DNA from: Bacillus sp. ISL-7
GTDB taxonomy: Bacteria; Bacillota; Bacilli; Bacillales_B; DSM-18226
Assembly (NCBI RefSeq): GCF_018613065.1
Contig: NZ_JAGGQW010000035.1
Span: 124,001-188,000 of the forward strand
Length of the DNA stretch: 64,000 nucleotides
Direction: 5' to 3'
A program made the translations under genes and the position numbers. Shown in pieces: positions 28,337 through 37,697 of the stretch (positions are counted from its first letter, which is position 1; every line of letters begins with the position of its first letter). The notes under the pieces were generated by a model. It was given only the letters and a program-made list of their open reading frames with translations. It had not been told where the DNA came from and made no database searches.

Positions 28337-29434
28337 ATGATTAAGGAAAAAATCAGTGCAATCCAGCTTTTTTATTTAATGGCAGGCTATGTATTAGGCA
28401 CCGCGATGATTTTGGGATTAGGGGCAGACACGAAGCAGGATGCATGGATCTATATCTTAATCGGAATGGTATCCAGTCTATTATTAATGGTTGTTTATAC
28501 GCAATTATCAACCTATTATTCAGGGGATACACTCGTTCAGATGCTTCCAAAGATAATCGGAAGGTTTCTTTCCTATCCCATTATCCTGCTTTATATTGCG
28601 CATTTTACCTATTCTGCTGCAAGAGCTTGCAGAGAATTGGGGGATCTGATTGTCTCAACCATCCTAACTAAAACCCCAATCTTAGTGGTAATAGGAAGCT
28701 TTATGGTGTTAATGATATATTGCTTGCTGGGCGGAGTAGAGACTTTGGGGCGAATGGCGGAAATCGTCTTTCCTATATATATTTTTGCTCTTATCCTGAT
28801 TTGGCTTCTATTACTAAGTGTTGATCCATTTGATGTAAAAAATCTAACTCCTGTATTAGGTAATGGTGTAACGCCCCTATTGAAAAAAGCAGTTCCAACA
28901 GCCATAAACTTCCCATTTGGCGAAACCGTTGTCATTATGATGTTTTTTCCTTTTCTAAGTAATAAACAAAATATAAGAAAGATAGGATTGTTCAGTCTAA
29001 TTATCGGAGGAATCCTGTTAACAGTTAATACTATTATGATGATTTCTACATTAGGACCGGAAATTTACAGCCAGGACCTTTTTACACTGCTTGCTGCAAC
29101 TCAAATGGTTTCTGTTGCAGACTTTCTTGAGCGGTTTGATGCCCTAGTTATTTTAATGATGGTAGCAGGAGTATTTTTTAAGGTGGGAGGATTTACATTC
29201 GGTGCTTCCATTGCTATTTCTCAATTATTCAAGTTAAAACAAACTCGTTCCGTATTGATTGCACTAGGGTTAATTATTACCCCCTTATCGCTCATAAGCT
29301 CACCTAATTATGTTGAACATTTAGTTTTTGGATTTAAGTTTTATGTTCCATATTTTATGACTCTATTACAAATCATGGTGCCAATTTTATTACTTTTCAT
29401 CGCAATGATTCGTAAAAAATTGGGCCTTCTATAG
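28337..29434 (+). CDS. Spore germination receptor permease subunit (GerAB type)
   Basis: Inner spore membrane subunit B of a nutrient germinant receptor, 365 aa with about ten membrane helices from the amino-acid permease-related spore family. It starts MIKEKISAIQLFYLMAGYV and contains GGVETLGRMAEIVFPIY, typical of GerAB proteins. GGGAG precedes the ATG. It is the first gene of a three-gene operon in the order B-A-C; the more usual orders are A-B-C or A-C-B. Expected to be forespore-expressed; no clear SigG box was found. The germinant is unknown. Confidence 0.92.
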   Translation: MIKEKISAIQLFYLMAGYVLGTAMILGLGADTKQDAWIYILIGMVSSLLLMVVYTQLSTYYSGDTLVQMLPKIIGRFLSYPIILLYIAHFTYSAARACRELGDLIVSTILTKTPILVVIGSFMVLMIYCLLGGVETLGRMAEIVFPIYIFALILIWLLLLSVDPFDVKNLTPVLGNGVTPLLKKAVPTAINFPFGETVVIMMFFPFLSNKQNIRKIGLFSLIIGGILLTVNTIMMISTLGPEIYSQDLFTLLAATQMVSVADFLERFDALVILMMVAGVFFKVGGFTFGASIAISQLFKLKQTRSVLIALGLIITPLSLISSPNYVEHLVFGFKFYVPYFMTLLQIMVPILLLFIAMIRKKLGLL

Positions 29435-29465
29435 TCTCATTTAATCAATAAGGGTGGTACGTTCA

Positions 29466-31025
29466 TTGAGAAATTTAAGACGGATTAAAAAATTAAATTC
29501 GACTATCCAAAATCAAAACCGAGACAAAATTCAGGAGGAAAAAGGAAACGATCAATTATCAGGGTTTCTTCAGGAAGATTTTTTACAGGTAAGGAAGTAT
29601 TTTGAAGGGGCTTCAGATTTTAGATATCGTGAGCTTGAAATAAGCTCTACATACTCGGCTATGATTCTTTATCTCGATGGACTAGTGGGTATAGAAAGAA
29701 TTGAATTAAATGTCATAACTCCTTTAGTCAAAAACAATGATGCATTCCTAAATAACCCTAAACCGACAATTGGTACCATAGTAGAAGAACTAAGTTCAGC
29801 TCAAGTAAAACAAGGAGAAACAATTCAGGAAGTGATTAATCATATTTTGTTAGGTGACACCGTTTTACTAATTGATGGTTTTAAACAATTCCTTTTTATT
29901 AGTGAACAAGCATGGGAAAAGCGCTCAATTGAAGAACCTTTATCCGAAGCAGTCGTTTTAGGACCAAGAGAAGGCTTTACTGAAAATATCCGAACCAATA
30001 CAAGCATGATTCGAAGACGCTTAAAAACAACTAAACTTAAATTCGAAAGTATAAAAATCGGGAACCTTTCCCAAACCGAAGTAGTCATTTCCTATCTTGA
30101 TGGGATTGCACAGCATTCAATCGTAGAAGAAGTTCGCAGTAGATTAAACCAGATTAATATCGATGCGATTGAGGACAGCGGCTACATTGTAGAGCTTATT
30201 GAGGATCATCCTTTCTCAGTGTTTCCGCAAATATTGCAAACTGAACGACCAGATCGAGTGGTCGGTAACCTTCTTGAAGGCAGGATTGGGATTATCGTTG
30301 AAAATAGCCCTTTTGCTCTTGTTGTTCCTGTGACTTTTTTTCAAATGATGAGTTCTCCTGAAGACTATTATGGAAAGTTTATCATGGCAACATTTATTCG
30401 ATTCATCCGTTATCTATTTTTATTGGTTGCACTATTATTTCCCTCCATTTATATTGCTGTGACTACCTTCCATCAGGAATTACTGCCAACCAATCTTTTG
30501 TTTAGTGTTGCGGCTTCACGGGAAACGGTGCCCTTTCCAGCGGTTATCGAAGCCCTATTAATGGAAATAACCTTTGAAGCATTGCGTGAAGCAGGGTTAC
30601 GATTGCCGCGTCCAATTGGATCAACCGTTAGTATTGTTGGGGCATTAGTAATCGGCCAAGCAGCTGTTGAGGCAGGAATTGTTTCTGCTCCATTAGTCAT
30701 CGTTGTATCCACTACAGGCATTGCATCATTTATGTTTCCTAGTTATACCTTAACAGGAGCTATTCGGATCCTTCGGTTTTTAATGATTTTTTTATCCGCA
30801 ACGTTAGGGTTTTATGGGATCTTATTAGGAGTTTTCTTTATTTTAGTTCACCTTGTTCAACTTCGTTCCTTTGGTGTTCCTTATTTGGCCCCTGTTGCCC
30901 CACTTAATTTTAACAACCTTAAAGACGTTTTTATTCGTGCTCCTTGGTGGATGATGAATGAACGCCCAGAACAAACAGGAAAAAGGAATTTGAAGAGATT
31001 AGGTCCCCGGAACCGTAAATACTAG
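29466..31025 (+). CDS. Spore germination receptor subunit A (GerAA type)
   Basis: GerA-family receptor subunit (519 aa). A hydrophilic N-terminal half with the GerA cytosolic domain (SDFRYRELEI, GPREGFTENIRTN) is followed by about six membrane helices (from VPVTFFQMMSSPEDYYGKF onward). The preferred start is a TTG eight bases after AAGGGTGG; a GTG 12 bases earlier has no room for a binding site. It is the middle gene of the B-A-C operon, 31 bases behind the permease subunit. Confidence 0.92.
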   Translation: MRNLRRIKKLNSTIQNQNRDKIQEEKGNDQLSGFLQEDFLQVRKYFEGASDFRYRELEISSTYSAMILYLDGLVGIERIELNVITPLVKNNDAFLNNPKPTIGTIVEELSSAQVKQGETIQEVINHILLGDTVLLIDGFKQFLFISEQAWEKRSIEEPLSEAVVLGPREGFTENIRTNTSMIRRRLKTTKLKFESIKIGNLSQTEVVISYLDGIAQHSIVEEVRSRLNQINIDAIEDSGYIVELIEDHPFSVFPQILQTERPDRVVGNLLEGRIGIIVENSPFALVVPVTFFQMMSSPEDYYGKFIMATFIRFIRYLFLLVALLFPSIYIAVTTFHQELLPTNLLFSVAASRETVPFPAVIEALLMEITFEALREAGLRLPRPIGSTVSIVGALVIGQAAVEAGIVSAPLVIVVSTTGIASFMFPSYTLTGAIRILRFLMIFLSATLGFYGILLGVFFILVHLVQLRSFGVPYLAPVAPLNFNNLKDVFIRAPWWMMNERPEQTGKRNLKRLGPRNRKY

Positions 31026-31046
31026 TTCGTTTTAAAAGGACGGGAT

Positions 31047-32207
31047 GTGCTTATGAAAGCGATTAGAAAGCTGCTAATAGTCGGCATAAACGTTTTTTTG
31101 CTTACAGGTTGTTGGAACCGGATTGAAGTGAATGATATTGCCATTGTAACCGCGATTGGATTAGACCTTGTTGAAGACGATATGATTCGCTTAACCCTTC
31201 AAGTAGCCATACCATCTAAGTTAGGACCCTCTGGAGGAAGTAATGGAGGAGGAAAAGAACGCAGTACATTTGTCATTTCAGAGAAAGGTGTGACCGTTTC
31301 TGAAGCTTACCGAAATTTACAACTGAAGCTATCAAGACGTGTATTTTTTTCTCAAAGCAGGATCTTATTGATCGGTGAGGCTTTAGCTAGGAAGGGAGTA
31401 TCTAATATTATTGATTTTTATAAAAGGTTCCATCAATCTCGAATGAACAGTTTTATCATGTTTACAAAAGGAGAGGCTTCCGATGTTATTAAAAACATAC
31501 CAAATTTAGAAAGTATTTCGGCAGAAGAAACAAAGGAACTTGCAAAGCTAAGTGTAGGTTTAAAGGTTTATGTCAGAGACTTTTTGAACATGCTTCTTAC
31601 AGATGGATTAGAACCATATGCCCCTCAGTATAAATTAACTTCATTAGAAGTAGATACAAAAAATGAATCAGGAAAAACACAGGCTATTAATGGGGCTGCT
31701 GTATTTAAAAAAGACAAGCTAATAGGCTGGATGGATGAAACTGAAACCCGTGGAATTTTATGGCTTCGTAATGAAATAGAAGGAGGAGTCATTTCCATTG
31801 AAGTCCCAAAGGAAAAAGGCGGGGGAAATATTAGTTTTGATATTATTAGATCAAAAACCAAAATTCTTCCCCATCTTGAACATGGACAAATGAAACTTAC
31901 TGTAAATGTTACCTCAGAACTGAGTGCAATTGAAAATTCTTCAAAGCTAGTATTATTTAATCCAAAAGTAATCGAAGAGACCCAAAAAAATATTGAAAAG
32001 GAGATAAAAGCCCGAATTCAATTGGTAGTAAATGGGGCTCAAAAAGACTTTCAATCAGACATATTTGGATTTGGCCATGCCGTTTACAGAGAATATCCAA
32101 AAGCATGGAATACGTTTTATAAGAAGAATTGGAACCAGGAGTTTTCACAAGTAGACGTAAGCATCCATTCAAAAGTTTTTATAAGAAGAATCGGCTTAAG
32201 TAAGTGA
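31047..32207 (+). CDS. Spore germination receptor lipoprotein subunit (GerAC type)
   Basis: Subunit C of the nutrient receptor, 386 aa, anchored in the inner spore membrane by a lipid on the cysteine of the lipobox LLTGC (Cys22). The following WNRIEVNDIAIVTAIGLD is the canonical GerAC N-terminus, and GNISF/SKVFIRRIGLS marks the C-terminal domain. Start: GTG six bases after AAGGA, or an ATG two codons later. Last gene of the operon. A palindromic element, not a classical terminator, lies in the next 180 bases. Confidence 0.93.
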   Translation: MLMKAIRKLLIVGINVFLLTGCWNRIEVNDIAIVTAIGLDLVEDDMIRLTLQVAIPSKLGPSGGSNGGGKERSTFVISEKGVTVSEAYRNLQLKLSRRVFFSQSRILLIGEALARKGVSNIIDFYKRFHQSRMNSFIMFTKGEASDVIKNIPNLESISAEETKELAKLSVGLKVYVRDFLNMLLTDGLEPYAPQYKLTSLEVDTKNESGKTQAINGAAVFKKDKLIGWMDETETRGILWLRNEIEGGVISIEVPKEKGGGNISFDIIRSKTKILPHLEHGQMKLTVNVTSELSAIENSSKLVLFNPKVIEETQKNIEKEIKARIQLVVNGAQKDFQSDIFGFGHAVYREYPKAWNTFYKKNWNQEFSQVDVSIHSKVFIRRIGLSK

Positions 32208-32317
32208 AGAAATACTTCATAAAAAAAATAGAAAATGTTCTAATCTTTTTTGGTATAAAAGGGGAACCATACCTATTTTTATTCTCAGAAGATTATCGAT
32301 TAAAATAGTATGAAAAG

Positions 32318-32386
32318 GGACATTCTCACCTTATTGAAGAAATTTGATGCTGCAAAGCCCAAATTCTAATTAAGGAACGAATGTCC
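32318..32386. repeat. 69-base nested palindromic element
   Basis: Three nested pairs of complementary arms: GGACATTC/GAATGTCC at the ends (32318-32325 and 32379-32386), CCTTA/TAAGG (32329-32333, 32371-32375) and AATTTG/CAAATT (32341-32346, 32360-32365). It lies between gerC-type and dut genes, which converge. From memory it resembles dispersed hairpin repeats of Bacillaceae whose ends are GGACA...TGTCC; I could not check this. It may double as a terminator. Confidence 0.6.
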
Positions 32387-32396
32387 AATAATACTT

Positions 32397-32831
32397 TTAT
32401 TGACCGGAAGAACCGAATCCACCTTCTGATCTACCCGTATCCGATAATATTTCTGTTTCTATAAGGTTAACTTTTAATACTGGGGCAATAACCATTTGGG
32501 CAATTCTCATTTGTTTTTCAATTGTAAAATCCTCTTTCCCATGATTAATAAGGATAATTTTTATTTCCCCTCGGTACCCTTCATCAATAGTCCCAGGACT
32601 ATTAAGCACAGTTATGGAGTGATTTAAGGCTAGACCGCTTCTAGGCCTAATCTGCGCCTCGGTTCCTTTAGGTAATTCAATTTGTATACCCGTTCTTATT
32701 AAACCAGCTTCCCCTGCTTTGATTATTTTTTCCTCTATAGAAAATAAATCTAATCCAGCATCACCTTCATGCGCTCGATAGGGTAATAAAGCATCATCGT
32801 TTATTAATTTAACTTTCAATTTATATTCCAT
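32397..32831 (-). CDS. dut: dUTP diphosphatase
   Basis: Hydrolyses dUTP to dUMP, keeping uracil out of DNA and feeding dTMP synthesis. The 144-aa protein shows the trimeric dUTPase motifs: AGLDLFS (motif 1), PRSGLAL (motif 2), [11 protein letters not shown] (motif 3), [10 protein letters not shown] (motif 4) and [12 protein letters not shown] at the C-terminus (motif 5). CGAGG lies ahead of the ATG. It is a chromosomal single-copy type and not obviously phage-derived. Confidence 0.93.
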   Translation of the reverse strand: MEYKLKVKLINDDALLPYRAHEGDAGLDLFSIEEKIIKAGEAGLIRTGIQIELPKGTEAQIRPRSGLALNHSITVLNSPGTIDEGYRGEIKIILINHGKEDFTIEKQMRIAQMVIAPVLKVNLIETEILSDTGRSEGGFGSSGQ

Positions 32832-32943
32832 TTCGAACCTCGTTTCAAGAAATTTTTATGTAGCTTAATTGTTGATTAATATATTGTCTTGTTTTTACTA
32901 TTGTTTAATAATCAAGCCCGCCAATTTCCATAAATGATAAAAG

Positions 32944-32969
32944 TGAAACTTTTTTCCTGATGAATCGTA
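32944..32969 (+). promoter_or_regulatory. SigW-type promoter of ysdB
   Basis: TGAAAC (32944-32949), 16-base spacer, CGTA (32966-32969), exactly the sigma-W consensus. Transcription would start near 32976, which rules out a ysdB start at 32960 and supports the ATG at 33002. ysdB is a known sigma-W regulon member in B. subtilis. Confidence 0.85.
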
Positions 32970-33001
32970 TTAGAAGGAAAAAAGGTGTAGGAGGCTTAGC
33001 C

Positions 33002-33379
33002 ATGATATGGTTGTTGCGCTTCGTATTGTTGTTTTTCCTATTCTTCTTATTTAGCTATGTGTTAAAATCCCTTTTTACATCGAAACGAAAACTAGAAGCT
33101 GCCCGTAAACATAAACGTTTTTTATTAATTGATGATCAGGATGTCAGAAAAAATTTCTTACTTACTTATAAAGGTGCTATATTTGCTGGTGAGAAATACA
33201 TGGGTGCTGCTGACAACACCTTTGACGTCGTCTCGATCATCATCTCGCCTGAAAATGCAGTCTCGCTAAAAGGGCTAGTTAAGGATGACTTTTTTTATAT
33301 GGATAAAAAAATCCTTGAGTGTTATCCGAATGCTGAAATCCATTGGAAAAGTCCGGTGAAGGAATTTTTGCAGGATTAG
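33002..33379 (+). CDS. ysdB: Sigma-W pathway protein YsdB
   Basis: A 125-aa protein with one N-terminal membrane anchor (WLLRFVLLFFLFFLFSYVL) and a cytoplasmic domain (KRFLLIDDQDVRKNFLLTYKGAIFAGEKY) characteristic of YsdB. The molecular function is unknown; regulation by the envelope-stress factor sigma W is supported by a perfect promoter. The start follows GGAGG at eight bases. Confidence 0.85.
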   Translation: MIWLLRFVLLFFLFFLFSYVLKSLFTSKRKLEAARKHKRFLLIDDQDVRKNFLLTYKGAIFAGEKYMGAADNTFDVVSIIISPENAVSLKGLVKDDFFYMDKKILECYPNAEIHWKSPVKEFLQD

Positions 33380-33397
33380 CCGCCATTCATGCTCTTT

Positions 33398-33664
33398 TTA
33401 GAGCAGAAACTTAATGAGAAGAACGAGTTCGATTACTGCTAGGACAGGAAAACCAATTTTAAACGATGTATGCTTCGTTTTATGGCGGTAAAGCTGCATC
33501 CCTGCCGTCGTACCGACAGCGCCCCCAAATAATGCCACCAGCCACAAGGTCCTCTCTCGGATTCGGTACTCATGTTTTTTTGCCCGCTTCTTATCCTCCC
33601 ACATAATCACGAGTCCTGCGATATTCATGATTAGATAGGCCAATAACCATATTTTCATATCCAA
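33398..33664 (-). CDS. ysdA: DUF1294 membrane protein (YsdA)
   Basis: An 88-aa membrane protein with about three hydrophobic segments and the DUF1294 signature (MWEDKKRAKKHEYRIRERTLW then GGAVGTTAGMQLYRHKTKH). Function unknown. Found behind infC-rpmI-rplT in Bacillus; here the rplT terminator stands between, so it is probably expressed separately or by readthrough. AAGGGGG precedes the ATG. Confidence 0.88.
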   Translation of the reverse strand: MDMKIWLLAYLIMNIAGLVIMWEDKKRAKKHEYRIRERTLWLVALFGGAVGTTAGMQLYRHKTKHTSFKIGFPVLAVIELVLLIKFLL

Positions 33665-33674
33665 TACCCCCTTA

Positions 33675-33710
33675 TAGAAAAAGCCATCCTCATCAAAGAG
33701 AATGGCCTTT
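33675..33710 (-). terminator. Terminator of infC-rpmI-rplT
   Basis: Nine-pair stem GCCATTCTC / GAGGATGGC (one G-U) on the minus strand (complement of 33683-33691 and 33698-33706) followed by TTTTT. Confidence 0.8.
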
Positions 33711-33713
33711 ACA

Positions 33714-33754
33714 TATGTCTAGCTCCAGCGCCTAAGCGCGCTTTTAGCTTTTCT
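33714..33754. repeat. Fragment of a widespread Bacillaceae intergenic repeat
   Basis: The string TGTCTAGCTCCAGCGCCTAA between rplT and its terminator-like stem strongly resembles the start of a repeat (TGTCTAGCTCCAGCGCCTAG...) that I remember from many Bacillaceae genomes. The rest degenerates into GCGCGCTTTTAGC. Identification is from memory and unchecked. Confidence 0.45.
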
Positions 33755-33756
33755 AA

Positions 33757-34116
33757 TTACTTGTTAATGTTTTGTTTTGCAGCGTTTGCTAATTCAGCAA
33801 ATGCGTTTGCATCGCTTACTGCTAATTCAGCAAGCATCTTGCGGTTTACTTCGATACCAGCAAGCTTTAAGCCATGCATTAAACGGCTGTAAGAAAGACC
33901 GTTGATACGAGCTGCTGCATTGATACGAGTAATCCATAATTTGCGGAAGTCGCGTTTTTTCTGACGACGATCGCGGAAAGCATACATTAATGATTTCATA
34001 ACCTGTTGGTTAGCAACTTTGTATAATGTATGTTTTGAACCGTAATAACCTTTTGCTAATTTAAGAACTTTTTTACGACGCTTGCGCGTAACTGTACCGC
34101 CTTTTACACGTGGCAT
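33757..34116 (-). CDS. rplT: 50S ribosomal protein L20
   Basis: A 119-aa 23S rRNA-binding assembly protein and, in Bacillus, the repressor of its own operon through the infC leader. Basic N-terminus ([20 protein letters not shown]) and conserved [15 protein letters not shown]. Start chosen at the ATG behind GGAGGG; a five-residue extension has no binding site. Third gene of infC-rpmI-rplT. Confidence 0.98.
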   Translation of the reverse strand: MPRVKGGTVTRKRRKKVLKLAKGYYGSKHTLYKVANQQVMKSLMYAFRDRRQKKRDFRKLWITRINAAARINGLSYSRLMHGLKLAGIEVNRKMLAELAVSDANAFAELANAAKQNINK

Positions 34117-34154
34117 GTAATTTCCCTCCAATATATAAATCGATCACTAAATTT

Positions 34155-34355
34155 TTACTTCATGTAAGTTAACATTTGACGAATGCGTTTGAAATCACCT
34201 TTAGAAACAAGGGATGCTTTGCGAAGCTTACGCTTTGCTTTTGTAGATTTGTTAGCAAATAAGTGGCTTGTATAAGCGTGGTCACGTTTAAGTTGACCTG
34301 AACCAGTTTTCTTGAAACGCTTTGCAGCGCCACGGTGAGTTTTCATTTTTGGCAT
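34155..34355 (-). CDS. rpmI: 50S ribosomal protein L35
   Basis: The 66-aa L35 protein of the large subunit ([21 protein letters not shown]-terminal [11 protein letters not shown]). It is between infC (17-base gap) and rplT (38-base gap), and is subject to the L20 feedback loop acting on the leader. Confidence 0.98.
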   Translation of the reverse strand: MPKMKTHRGAAKRFKKTGSGQLKRDHAYTSHLFANKSTKAKRKLRKASLVSKGDFKRIRQMLTYMK

Positions 34356-34372
34356 TTGGGATATCCTCCTTA

Positions 34373-34891
34373 TTACTTGTCGATTTTAGGTGCTAAAACC
34401 AGGAACATGCTCCGGCCATCCATTTTAGGATGGGATTCGATCGTTGCAACTTCCTTGCACGCTTCTGAAAAACGGTCTAACACACGTTGACCAATTTCTT
34501 TATGGGTAATCGCCCGGCCCTTGAAACGGATTGAAGCTTTTACCTTGTCGCCTTTTTCCAAGAACTTAATCGCATTACGTAACTTTGTATTAAAGTCATG
34601 CTCATCAATCGTTGGGCTGAGACGAACTTCTTTAGTAGTAATGATTTTTTGATTCTTCCGAGCTTCTTTTTCTTTCTTTTGCTGCTCGAATTTAAACTTG
34701 CCATAGTCCATAATTCTGCCGACTGGAGGCTTTGCATTTGGTGCTACTAGTACCAAATCAAGATTCACTCTTCCGGCAATCTCTAAGGCTTCAGTTTTGG
34801 TTTTAATCCCTAACTGTTCGCCATTTTGATCAATTAGGCGGATTTCGCGAGCGCGAATGCCCTCATTTAACAACATGTCTTTGCTAATAAT
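34373..34891 (-). CDS. infC: Translation initiation factor IF-3 (AUU start)
   Basis: IF-3 (172 aa) prevents subunit association and checks the start codon. The protein starts [20 protein letters not shown]; the first codon is ATT, five bases after GGAGGTGG, the rare start that allows IF-3 autoregulation, as in other bacteria. An ATG-initiated reading 23 codons upstream has no binding site and no homologous extension. Domains: N-terminal (about 1-75, [30 protein letters not shown]) and C-terminal. First gene of infC-rpmI-rplT. Confidence 0.93.
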   Translation of the reverse strand: MISKDMLLNEGIRAREIRLIDQNGEQLGIKTKTEALEIAGRVNLDLVLVAPNAKPPVGRIMDYGKFKFEQQKKEKEARKNQKIITTKEVRLSPTIDEHDFNTKLRNAIKFLEKGDKVKASIRFKGRAITHKEIGQRVLDRFSEACKEVATIESHPKMDGRSMFLVLAPKIDK

Positions 34892-35181
34892 TAGCCACCT
34901 CCAAGGTTTTATCACGAATACAACGTTTTGGTCAAGAAAATCATAAGGAACCCTTTTCAACCTAAACGTCTGACACCCTATTGAATCAACAGGTAGTAAA
35001 GCTTTTTAGCAGTGCTATTAAGTGAACAAACAAAAAAGTGCGGATGAATGCACCCACACTTTACAGAACATAAGTAATAAAACCAAAAAGTTCACGTAAA
35101 CCTGCCAACTGCCAATTGCGTCAATCAGGTGAGAAGCGGGTGCTTCTTCTTTTCCCAAAAACAAGTATTCAATTTTCCACC
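34892..35181 (-). ncRNA. infC leader (L20-binding autoregulatory leader)
   Basis: About 290 bases of leader between the promoter and infC contain a terminator hairpin (AAGTGTGG / CCGCACTT then TTTTTT; complement of about 35034-35062). This matches the known L20 leader architecture of Bacillus, where L20 stabilises the terminator and lowers infC-rpmI-rplT expression. The precise L20-binding pseudo-knot was not drawn here. Confidence 0.8.
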
Positions 35182-35187
35182 TTAGTT

Positions 35188-35217
35188 AATATAACATAAG
35201 CAAAGACGTAATGTCAA
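35188..35217 (-). promoter_or_regulatory. SigA promoter of infC-rpmI-rplT
   Basis: Minus-strand TTGACA (35212-35217), 18 bases, TATATT (35188-35193), about 290 bases ahead of infC. Confidence 0.75.
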
Positions 35218-35293
35218 ACAAACTATTTCCTTTGACAACGAAATTTATTTTAGCAAGAAACTGAAAATTATTCAATATATTTTTTTATTATAA

Positions 35294-35323
35294 AAAAAGA
35301 AAGAGAGATTACTCCCTCTTCCG
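35294..35323 (-). terminator. Terminator of thrS
   Basis: An imperfect stem of GAGGGAG with CTCTCTTTC (with G-U pairs) then seven T on the minus strand, directly behind the thrS stop. Confidence 0.65.
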
Positions 35324-35331
35324 AATAAAAA

Positions 35332-37266
35332 TTATCCTCTTTTCACTTCAGCAACGATTGCTGCTAAAAACTCTGAAAATGGCTTTGTTTCTGAGTTTTG
35401 TTCACCATATTTACGGACATTGACAGCTTGGTCTTCGACTTCTTTATCACCAACAACCAGCATATATGGTATTTTTTGCATTTGAGCTTCGCGAATTTTA
35501 TAGCCGATTTTTTCATCACGGCCATCTAATTCGACACGTAATCCTTCATTTTGAAGTTGCTCCTGTACTTGCTTAGCATAATCATAGTGTGCACCAGGAG
35601 ATACTGGAATAACCTGTACCTGTACTGGAGCCAGCCAAGTAGGGAAAGCGCCTTTGTATTCTTCAATTAAGAAGGCAACAAATCGTTCCATTGTTGACAC
35701 AACGCCACGGTGGATAACGACTGGACGATGCTGCTTGCCGTCCTCACCAACATATGTTAAATCAAAACGTTCTGGTAATAAGAAGTCTAATTGAACAGTG
35801 GAAAGTGTTTCTTCTTTCCCTAGAGCTGTCTTAACTTGAACGTCAAGCTTAGGACCGTAGAATGCTGCTTCTCCTTCTGCCTCATAGTAGTTAAGACCAA
35901 GATCATCCATGGCATCCTTCAGCATCGATTGTGCTTTTTCCCACATCGCGTCATCGTCAAAATACTTTTCAGTATCTTGCGGGTCACGGTAAGATAAACG
36001 GAAGGAATAGTCATTAATATCAAAGTCTTTATAGACCGCTAAGATTAGGTTAACAACCCGTTTGAATTCATCTTTAATTTGGTCAGGACGAACAAAAATA
36101 TGTGCATCATTTAAAGTCATTCCACGAACACGCTGTAGTCCTGAAAGGGCACCAGACATTTCATAGCGATGCATTGTTCCAAGTTCGGCAATTCGGATTG
36201 GAAGTTCACGATAGCTGTGAATGCTGTTCTTGTACACCATCATATGATGTGGACAGTTCATTGGACGAAGAACTAATTGTTCATTGTCCATTTCCATGAT
36301 CGGGAACATATCTTCCTGGTAATGATCCCAGTGACCTGAAGTCTTATATAAATCAACACTGCCCATGACCGGAGTGTACACATGGTCATAACCTAGACGC
36401 TGTTCTTTATCAACAATATAACGTTCAACCACACGACGAATTGTTGCGCCTTTCGGAAGCCATAATGGTAATCCCTGTCCTACCAATTGGTTACTAGTGA
36501 AAAGGTTTAACTCTTTACCAATTTTACGGTGGTCACGTTCTTTCGCTTCTTCAAGCAAGCGAAGATGCTCAGCTAAATCCTCTTTCTTAAAAAAGGCTGT
36601 TCCGTAGATACGTTGTAACATTTTATTTTTGCTGTCACCGCGCCAGTATGCACCCGCAATGCTTAACAATTTAAATTCTTTAATTTTTCCTGTCGATGGA
36701 ACATGGACACCACGGCAAAGGTCAAAAAAGTCACCTTGCTCATAGATTGTCACTGTTTCCTCATCAGGAATGGCCTCGATTAGTTCCAGCTTATAAGGGT
36801 CACCCGCTTCTTTAAATAGCTGAACAGCGTCCGCACGGCTTACTTCCTTGCGAACAATTTCAATATTTTCATTGACGATTTTCGCCATTTCTTTTTCAAT
36901 CCTTGGCAGATCTTCAGGAGTTAATGATTCCTCAAGGTCCATATCATAATAAAAACCACCCTCAATAACAGGACCAACTCCTAAATTCACACCAGGATAA
37001 AGCCTTTTAATAGCCTGTGCCATTAAGTGTGCTGTACTGTGCCGTAAAATCTCTAAAGCATCATTGGAATCAGGGACGACGATTTCTATTGAACCGTCTT
37101 CATTAATTGGACGGCGAAGATCATAAAGTTGACCGTTCCATTTACCGGCAATCGCTTTTTTCTTTAGGCCGGGGCTGATGGAAGCGGCGATATCTTCCGT
37201 TGTTGTTCCACGTGGGAACTCCTTTACTGCCCCATCTGGAAACGAAATCTTAACAACGTCTGACAT
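35332..37266 (-). CDS. thrS: Threonyl-tRNA synthetase
   Basis: Charges tRNA-Thr and edits misactivated serine. The 644-aa enzyme starts [20 protein letters not shown], with the N-terminal TGS domain (about 1-62), editing domain ([10 protein letters not shown] near residue 75), class II core (motif RPMNCPHH, about residue 335) and anticodon domain (begins [13 protein letters not shown]). The start ATG follows AGGAGG; a 37-residue upstream extension would run into the T-box terminator. Monocistronic, T-box controlled. Confidence 0.97.
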   Translation of the reverse strand: MSDVVKISFPDGAVKEFPRGTTTEDIAASISPGLKKKAIAGKWNGQLYDLRRPINEDGSIEIVVPDSNDALEILRHSTAHLMAQAIKRLYPGVNLGVGPVIEGGFYYDMDLEESLTPEDLPRIEKEMAKIVNENIEIVRKEVSRADAVQLFKEAGDPYKLELIEAIPDEETVTIYEQGDFFDLCRGVHVPSTGKIKEFKLLSIAGAYWRGDSKNKMLQRIYGTAFFKKEDLAEHLRLLEEAKERDHRKIGKELNLFTSNQLVGQGLPLWLPKGATIRRVVERYIVDKEQRLGYDHVYTPVMGSVDLYKTSGHWDHYQEDMFPIMEMDNEQLVLRPMNCPHHMMVYKNSIHSYRELPIRIAELGTMHRYEMSGALSGLQRVRGMTLNDAHIFVRPDQIKDEFKRVVNLILAVYKDFDINDYSFRLSYRDPQDTEKYFDDDAMWEKAQSMLKDAMDDLGLNYYEAEGEAAFYGPKLDVQVKTALGKEETLSTVQLDFLLPERFDLTYVGEDGKQHRPVVIHRGVVSTMERFVAFLIEEYKGAFPTWLAPVQVQVIPVSPGAHYDYAKQVQEQLQNEGLRVELDGRDEKIGYKIREAQMQKIPYMLVVGDKEVEDQAVNVRKYGEQNSETKPFSEFLAAIVAEVKRG

Positions 37267-37334
37267 GGTAATTCCTCCTTTGTAATGAAGCGTCTTCGGG
37301 TCATTTTTGCCCAGAAAATTCGCTTTTGAAAAAT

Positions 37335-37616
37335 AAAAAAACCCGTCCCTGGAATAGGGACGAGTTTTGATAAACACGTGGTTCCACCCAATTTTTCATT
37401 TTCGAATGGCACACATTGAAAATGACTTTGGTCAGTTAACGGCTGTAGCCGTCAACAATTACTGACTTCATAGAAAACATGAAGTGTTCACTGCTGAAGT
37501 TTAAAGGTGGTAAGTATTATTTTCGTGTTAGGAGGCTTTCAGCCCTGTCCTCCCTCTCTAGAAACCGTAAAAAATACTGTTATCCTTATCATTACTTTTG
37601 CTATGAATATTCTATG
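37335..37616 (-). ncRNA. T-box leader of thrS
   Basis: The minus-strand T-box GGGTGGAACCACG (complement of 37377-37389) precedes a terminator stem (AACTCGTCCC / GGGACGGGTT; complement of about 37341-37365) ending in a T run. The upstream 200 bases form long helices (stem I). tRNA-Thr is the expected effector from the gene; the specifier codon could not be assigned with certainty. Confidence 0.9.
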
Positions 37617-37622
37617 TACGTT

Positions 37623-37651
37623 ATTATAATGACTAATTCCCTAAAAATCAA
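37623..37651 (-). promoter_or_regulatory. SigA promoter of thrS
   Basis: Minus-strand TTGATT (37646-37651), 17 bases, TATAAT (37623-37628), just before the leader start. Confidence 0.75.
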
Positions 37652-37697
37652 GGGACATCAACCTACAAAAACAAATTATTACAAAAATTCCTGTATC

